Shown piece by piece: positions 59,857 to 64,000 of a stretch of 64,000 nucleotides of DNA. The stretch covers positions 124,001 through 188,000 of the forward strand of contig NZ_BONQ01000024.1 in the NCBI RefSeq assembly GCF_016862795.1, in the 5' to 3' direction. A model generated the notes under the pieces. The model did not search any database. It was not told where the DNA came from and was given only the letters and a program-made list of their open reading frames with translations. Position 1 is the first letter of the stretch. Each line of letters starts with the position of its first letter. Position numbers and translations under genes: made by a program. This DNA is from Dactylosporangium siamense. Its GTDB lineage: Bacteria; Actinomycetota; Actinomycetes; Mycobacteriales; Micromonosporaceae.

Positions 59857-61227
59857 GTGATCGACCTGAGCCGGATCGTCAAGGCCTACGACGTGCGGGG
59901 GACGGTGCCCGACCAGCTCGACGAGCCGGTCGCCGAGGCGCTCGGCAGGGCGTTCGTGCAGACGCTGCGTAGCCGTGGCGAGTTCGCCGAGCGGGTGGTG
60001 ACCGCGCACGACATGCGCGAGTCCGGTCCGGCGCTCGCGTCGGCGTTCGCGAACGGGGTGCGGGCCGAGGGGGCCGACGTGGTCGAAGCGGGCCTCGGCT
60101 CGACGGACCTGCTGTACTTCGCCTCCGGCACGCTGGACCTGCCGGGCGCCATGTTCACGGCCAGTCACAACCCGGCCCAGTACAACGGCATCAAACTGTG
60201 CAAGCAGGGCGCGAAGCCGGTCGGGCAGGACTCCGGTCTGGCCGAGATCCGCGAGCGCGCGCAGGCGATCCTGGAGGGCCGGGGCGAGCCGGCGGCCGCG
60301 ACCCGGCAGGGCACCGTCGAGCAGCACGGCATGCTGGCGGACTACGCGACCTACCTGCGCGGCCTGGTCGACCTCACCGGCATCCGGCCGCTGACCGTCG
60401 TGGTCGACGCCGGCAACGGCATGGGCGGTTACACGGTGCCGGCGGTGCTCGGCGAGGGCCTGCCGCTGACGATCATCCCGCTCTACTTCGAGCTGGACGG
60501 CTCGTTCCCCAACCACGAGGCCAACCCCCTGGAGCCGGCGAACCTGCTGGACCTGCAGGCGAAGGTCCGGGAGACCGGCGCCGACCTGGGCCTGGCCTTC
60601 GACGGTGACGCCGACCGCTGCTTCGTCGTCGACGAGCGCGGCGAGGCCGTCTCACCCTCGACGATCACCTCGATGGTGGCGGTCCGGGAGCTGGCGAAGG
60701 CGCCCGGCGCCACGATCATCCACAACCTCATCACCTCCCGGGCGGTGCCGGAGATCGTGCGCGAGCACGGCGGCGTCCCGGTGCGCACCCGCGTCGGGCA
60801 CTCGTTCATCAAGGCCGAGATGGCCACGACCGGCGCCGTCTTCGGCGGCGAGCACTCCGCGCACTACTACTTCAGCGACTTCTGGGGCGCCGACACCGGC
60901 ATGCTGGCCGCGATGCACACCCTGGCGATGCTCGGCGGTCAGGCCGCCCCGCTGTCGGCGCTGACCAAGGACTACGTGCGCTACGCGGACTCCGGGGAGA
61001 TCAACTCGACGGTCGCCGACCCGGTCGCGAAGATGGCCGAGATCGAGGCCGCCTACCCGGTGCCGGTCGACCGGCTCGACGGGATCACCCTGGACTTCCC
61101 CGACGGCAGCTGGGTCAGTGTGCGCCCGTCCAACACCGAGCCGCTGTTGCGGCTTAACGTGGAGGCGCCGACCGCTGAGCGGATGGCAGCCCTGCGCGAT
61201 GAAATGCTAGACGTCATCCGCCGCTGA
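59857..61227 (+). CDS. manB: Phosphomannomutase/phosphoglucomutase
   Basis: 456 aa from GTG 59857 (AGGAG upstream). The four-domain alpha-phosphohexomutase is recognisable: KAYDVRGTVPDQLDEPVA, catalytic Ser in GAMFTASHNPAQYNG, Mg loop AFDGDADRCFVVDERGE, sugar-specificity loop GGEHSAHYYFSDF, and phosphate-binding VRPSNTEPLLRLN. It interconverts mannose-6-P and mannose-1-P (possibly glucose phosphates). First gene of manB-trm112-SIS-CDF-manA, supplying the guanylyltransferase at 29593. Confidence 0.94.
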   Translation: MIDLSRIVKAYDVRGTVPDQLDEPVAEALGRAFVQTLRSRGEFAERVVTAHDMRESGPALASAFANGVRAEGADVVEAGLGSTDLLYFASGTLDLPGAMFTASHNPAQYNGIKLCKQGAKPVGQDSGLAEIRERAQAILEGRGEPAAATRQGTVEQHGMLADYATYLRGLVDLTGIRPLTVVVDAGNGMGGYTVPAVLGEGLPLTIIPLYFELDGSFPNHEANPLEPANLLDLQAKVRETGADLGLAFDGDADRCFVVDERGEAVSPSTITSMVAVRELAKAPGATIIHNLITSRAVPEIVREHGGVPVRTRVGHSFIKAEMATTGAVFGGEHSAHYYFSDFWGADTGMLAAMHTLAMLGGQAAPLSALTKDYVRYADSGEINSTVADPVAKMAEIEAAYPVPVDRLDGITLDFPDGSWVSVRPSNTEPLLRLNVEAPTAERMAALRDEMLDVIRR

Positions 61228-61255
61228 CGCTCGCCGCTAGAAGGAGTGGAACTAC

Positions 61256-61441
61256 GTGTCCGTCGACCCCGCCCTGCTTTCCATCTTGCGTTGTCCGGAC
61301 GAGCACCACGCCGAGCTGACGCTCGACGAGGAAGCGCAGACGCTGACCTGCACGCAGTGCGGGCGGATCTACGAGATCCGGGACGGCATCCCGGTGCTGC
61401 TGCTCGACGAGGCCCGGCTCCCCGAGGGCGGTGCCGCATGA
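61256..61441 (+). CDS. Trm112/UPF0434-like small zinc protein
   Basis: 61 aa, GTG with AAGGAG about 9 nt upstream. The pattern LLSILRCPDEHHAEL ... LTCTQCGRIYEIRDGIPVLLLDEA is the Trm112 family. The usual first CPxC pair is CPDE here, so one zinc Cys is missing and His17/His18 may substitute. Trm112 proteins are small chaperone-like partners of methyltransferases. In actinomycetes this gene regularly sits between manB and the SIS gene. It overlaps the SIS start by ATGA. Confidence 0.85.
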   Translation: MSVDPALLSILRCPDEHHAELTLDEEAQTLTCTQCGRIYEIRDGIPVLLLDEARLPEGGAA

Positions 61442-62646
61442 ACCCCCTGGAGGGCACCGCGGGCGTCCGCGGGCACCGCGAGATCGACCTTTCGCTGCTC
61501 GACGACGCCGCGGCCCTGGAGCGCAACGACCCGGGTGGCATGCTGCGCGCCACCGCGTCCGCCGGTGCCCAGGTCCGCGAGTCGGCGGCCCTCGCGGCCG
61601 AGACCGACCTGAGCGCCCTCGCCGACGAGGGCCGGCCCCGCGCCGTGGTCGTCGCCGGGGTCGGCACCGCCGCGCGCACCGGCGACATCCTGGAGACGGT
61701 GGCGGGCCCGCGCTGCCCGGTGCCGGTGCTCGCGCACCGCAGCGCCGGCATCCCCGGCTGGGTCGGCGCGGCCGACGTCGTCATCGCCGTCTCCGCGTCC
61801 GGTCGCTCGCCGGAGGCCCTGGCCGCCGCCGAGGCCGCCGGCCGCCGCGGCGCCCGGCTGGTCGCGATCGGCGCCCCGGACACGCAGCTGCACGCGCTCG
61901 CCGACCGCTTCCGCGCGCCGTTCATCCCGGTGCCGCGCCGCGCCCCGGCCCGCGCCAGCCTGTGGGGGCTGGCCGTGCCGGTGCTCCTGGCCGGCCGGCA
62001 GCTCGGGCTGGTCAAGGTCAACGAGGCGGACTTCGCGGAGACCGCGGCCCGGCTCGACGCCGACGCCGACCGGTGCCGCATGACGCTGGAGTCGTTCGTC
62101 AACCCGGGCAAGAGCCTCGCGCTGGACCTGGCCCGTTCGGTGCCGATCGTGTGGGGCTCCTCGCCCCTGGCGAACGTCGCGGCGCGCCGCTTCGGCGACG
62201 TCCTGGCCGCCAACGCCCGCTACCCCGCGGTCGCCGGCGCCCTCGGCGAGGCGGGCCGTGGCCGGGTCGGCCTGCTCGACGGCGTCTACGGCGGACTGGC
62301 CGAGGCCGGCCGGGACATCTTCGCCGACCCCGCCGACGAGGACGAGTCGGTGACCAGGCTGCGTCTGGTCCTGCTCCGCGACGGCGGCCTCGCCGAGGAC
62401 GAGGAAGAGGCCGACGGCGAGCCCTCCGCGGTGGAGGAGAAGCGGGCCGAGGCGGTCCAGCAGCTCGCCGAGCGCCGTGGCGTGCGGGTGAGCCTGATCA
62501 CCGCCGAGGGCGGTTCGGCGCTGGAGCGACTTGCGTCTCTCGTCGCGGTGCCGGACTTCGCTTCGATCTATCTTGGACTCGCGCACGGCTTCGACCCGAT
62601 GGCCGTGCCCGCCGTGTCCGAGATGAAGGAGCTGGTCAGTCCATGA
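61438..62646 (+). CDS. SIS-domain protein, phosphoglucose/phosphomannose isomerase-like
   Basis: 402 aa with two sugar-isomerase (SIS) subdomains: AVVVAGVGTAARTGDILETVAG, VVIAVSASGRSPEALAAAEAAGRRGARLVAIGAP (phosphosugar-binding Ser-rich loop) and IVWGSSPLANVAARRFGDVLAAN. A Glu/Asp-rich loop (EDEEEADGE) and a LYLGLAHG-like end complete it. It is the actinobacterial TobH/PGI-PMI-like protein adjacent to manA/manB. Probably interconverts or senses hexose phosphates. Catalytic competence is uncertain because the C-terminal half is divergent. Confidence 0.82.
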   Translation: MNPLEGTAGVRGHREIDLSLLDDAAALERNDPGGMLRATASAGAQVRESAALAAETDLSALADEGRPRAVVVAGVGTAARTGDILETVAGPRCPVPVLAHRSAGIPGWVGAADVVIAVSASGRSPEALAAAEAAGRRGARLVAIGAPDTQLHALADRFRAPFIPVPRRAPARASLWGLAVPVLLAGRQLGLVKVNEADFAETAARLDADADRCRMTLESFVNPGKSLALDLARSVPIVWGSSPLANVAARRFGDVLAANARYPAVAGALGEAGRGRVGLLDGVYGGLAEAGRDIFADPADEDESVTRLRLVLLRDGGLAEDEEEADGEPSAVEEKRAEAVQQLAERRGVRVSLITAEGGSALERLASLVAVPDFASIYLGLAHGFDPMAVPAVSEMKELVSP

Positions 62647-63635
62647 GCACCGAGGGTGGCACGAAGGCCGTCGTCGCGGCACTGTTCGCGAATCTTGGCA
62701 TCGCCGTCACCAAGTTCGTGGCGTTCCTGCTCACCGGGTCGTCATCGATGCTGGCCGAGTCGATCCACTCCATCGCCGACTCCGGCAACCAGGGCCTGCT
62801 GCTCTTCGGCGGTCGCCAGTCCAAGCGGCGCGCCGACGCCGAGCACCCGTTCGGCTATGGCCGGGAGCGCTACGTCTACGCGTTCGTCGTCGCGGTCGTG
62901 CTGTTCTTCGTCGGCGGGATCTTCGCGCTCTACGAGGCCTGGCACAAGATCGGGCACCCCGAGCCGATCGACCAGTGGCAGTGGGTCCCGGTCGTCGTGC
63001 TCGTCGCCGCGATCGTCATGGAGAGCCTGTCCTTCCGCACCGCGATCGTCGAGACGCAGAAGATCAAGGGCAACGTCACCTGGTGGCAGTTCATCCGCCG
63101 GGCGAAGCAGCCGGAGCTGCCGGTCATCCTGCTCGAGGACCTCGCCGCCCTGGTCGGTCTGGTGCTCGCCCTGTTCGGTGTCAGCCTCACGCTGATCACC
63201 GGTGACGGGATCTGGGACGGCGTCGGCACCGCCGCGATCGGCGTGCTGCTCATCGTGGTCGCCGCGATCCTCGCGGTGGAGATGAAGGGCCTGCTGGTCG
63301 GCGAGGCCGCGTCCCCGGAGCAGATCGCTCAGATCAGGGCCGCCATCGTCGCCGGCCCCGAGGTCGAGTCGCTGATCCACATGCGCACCGTGCACCTGGG
63401 CCCCGACGAGCTGCTGGTCGCGGCGAAGATCGCGGTCCGGCACGACGAGACCGCGGCGGAGGTGGCCCGGGGCATCGACGCGGCCGAGTCCCGGATCCGC
63501 GCGGCGGTGCCGATCGCCACGATCATCTACCTCGAGCCCGACATCTTCATGGCGGGCAAGACGGCGGAACCGCCGGCTTCCCCGCCTGGCAAGCCCTCTA
63601 CGGGGCCGCTGCCGGACACCGCGGAGGCACACTAG
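62643..63635 (+). CDS. Cation diffusion facilitator family transporter (copy 2)
   Basis: 330 aa, ATGA overlap with the SIS gene. Same architecture as copy 1: LGIAVTKFVAFLLTGSSSMLAESIHSIADSGNQGLLLFGGRQS, HPFGYGRERYVYAF, ELPVILLEDLAALVGLVLALFGV, cytoplasmic tail with MRTVHLGPDELLVAAKIAV. A low-complexity Pro end follows. The two copies are clearly paralogous along their whole length yet face opposite directions around manB. Translational coupling with SIS and manA suggests metal supply or homeostasis tied to the metal-dependent ManA/ManB enzymes (inference). Confidence 0.88.
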   Translation: MSTEGGTKAVVAALFANLGIAVTKFVAFLLTGSSSMLAESIHSIADSGNQGLLLFGGRQSKRRADAEHPFGYGRERYVYAFVVAVVLFFVGGIFALYEAWHKIGHPEPIDQWQWVPVVVLVAAIVMESLSFRTAIVETQKIKGNVTWWQFIRRAKQPELPVILLEDLAALVGLVLALFGVSLTLITGDGIWDGVGTAAIGVLLIVVAAILAVEMKGLLVGEAASPEQIAQIRAAIVAGPEVESLIHMRTVHLGPDELLVAAKIAVRHDETAAEVARGIDAAESRIRAAVPIATIIYLEPDIFMAGKTAEPPASPPGKPSTGPLPDTAEAH

Positions 63636-63636
63636 C

Positions 63637-64000
63637 GTGGAACTGCTCGACAGCCCGATCCGCAAGTACGCGTGGGGGTCGACGACCGCGATCGCCGCCC
63701 TGCAAGGGCGCCCGGCGCCGACGGCCGAGCCGGAGGCGGAGCTGTGGATGGGCGCGCACCCGGCCAGCCCGTCCCGGCTGGCGGTCAGCGGCACGTCCCT
63801 GGTCGACGCGATCGCCGCCGACCCGGTCGGGCTGCTGGGCGGGTCGGGCGTCGAGCGGTTCGGGCCCCGGCTGCCGTTCCTGCTGAAGATCCTCGCGGCC
63901 GCCCAGCCGCTGTCGCTGCAGGCGCATCCGACCCTCGCGCAGGCCCGGGAGGCGCACGCGGCCGGCCACCCGTCCTACGTGGACGCGTGGCACAAGCCGG
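63637..64000 (+). CDS. manA: Mannose-6-phosphate isomerase, N-terminal part (cut by window edge)
   Basis: Starts at GTG 63637 with GGAGG 9 nt upstream and runs open to the right edge (121 codons visible). Class-I phosphomannose isomerase features: SPIRKYAWGSTTAIAAL, ELWMGAHPASPS and PFLLKILAAAQPLSLQAHPT, containing the zinc ligands Gln and His of the Q-x-H pair. It converts fructose-6-P to mannose-6-P, the entry step for ManB. Remaining zinc ligands (Glu, His) lie outside the window. Confidence 0.93.
   Translation, partial: MELLDSPIRKYAWGSTTAIAALQGRPAPTAEPEAELWMGAHPASPSRLAVSGTSLVDAIAADPVGLLGGSGVERFGPRLPFLLKILAAAQPLSLQAHPTLAQAREAHAAGHPSYVDAWHKP

Overview
The window is very GC-rich, densely coded actinobacterial chromosome. 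GTG and TTG starts are common, many genes overlap by ATGA, and terminators are long GC hairpins without U-tracts. A WhiB regulator, coenzyme F420 genes (cofD, cofE, fbiC), a DUF3499 protein, a TIGR03089 protein and large Pro/Ala-rich membrane proteins point to a filamentous actinomycete, most likely Micromonosporaceae or a close relative (inference). No rRNA, tRNA, transposase, integrase, prophage or CRISPR array was found.

Layout. 1-6.1 kb: the end of a UDP-glucose dehydrogenase, a giant polytopic membrane protein and a small hypothetical gene. 6.1-9.4 kb: two divergent secreted carbohydrate-active enzymes, an SGNH hydrolase with a discoidin domain and a GH76 mannanase. 9.4-14.3 kb: a translationally coupled operon of ECF sigma factor, polytopic zinc-finger anti-sigma factor, ABC ATPase, ABC permease, a repeat-built ORF and a second membrane protein. 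14.5-20.7 kb: a SnoaL protein divergent from an MmyB-type regulator, an ABC-F ATPase and a Pro/Ala-rich membrane protein. 20.7-30.7 kb: thioesterase, a second sigma/membrane-partner pair, TspO, acetoacetyl-CoA synthetase, TIGR03089, a PGRP amidase, a glycosyltransferase and GDP-mannose pyrophosphorylase. 31.2-40.9 kb: Nudix, cofE, cofD, a membrane protein, fbiC, a signal peptidase, whiB, DUF3499 and a zincin-like gene. 40.9-58.8 kb: a putrescine/agmatine/GABA catabolic block. 58.8-64 kb: a CDF transporter, manB, a Trm112-like protein, a SIS isomerase, a second CDF and the start of manA.

How they work together. The F420/whiB/DUF3499/zincin genes and the manB/SIS/manA genes correspond to one conserved block of Mycobacterium tuberculosis (around Rv3255c-Rv3264c). 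Here about 18 kb of polyamine genes sits between the two halves. That block encodes a complete route: import (PotABCD), agmatine to putrescine (SpeB), putrescine to 4-aminobutanal (aminotransferase or FAD oxidase), to GABA (PatD-like), to succinate semialdehyde (GabT), to succinate (a semialdehyde dehydrogenase candidate). An Lrp regulator sits in the block. The mannose genes supply mannose-1-phosphate and GDP-mannose for envelope glycans.

A recurring regulatory theme is a TANNNT -10 hexamer 6-7 nt before a GTG or ATG with no Shine-Dalgarno sequence. It is seen at about nine genes and indicates leaderless mRNAs. One divergent pair (20676/20701) has two such -10 boxes overlapping in a 24-bp intergenic region.
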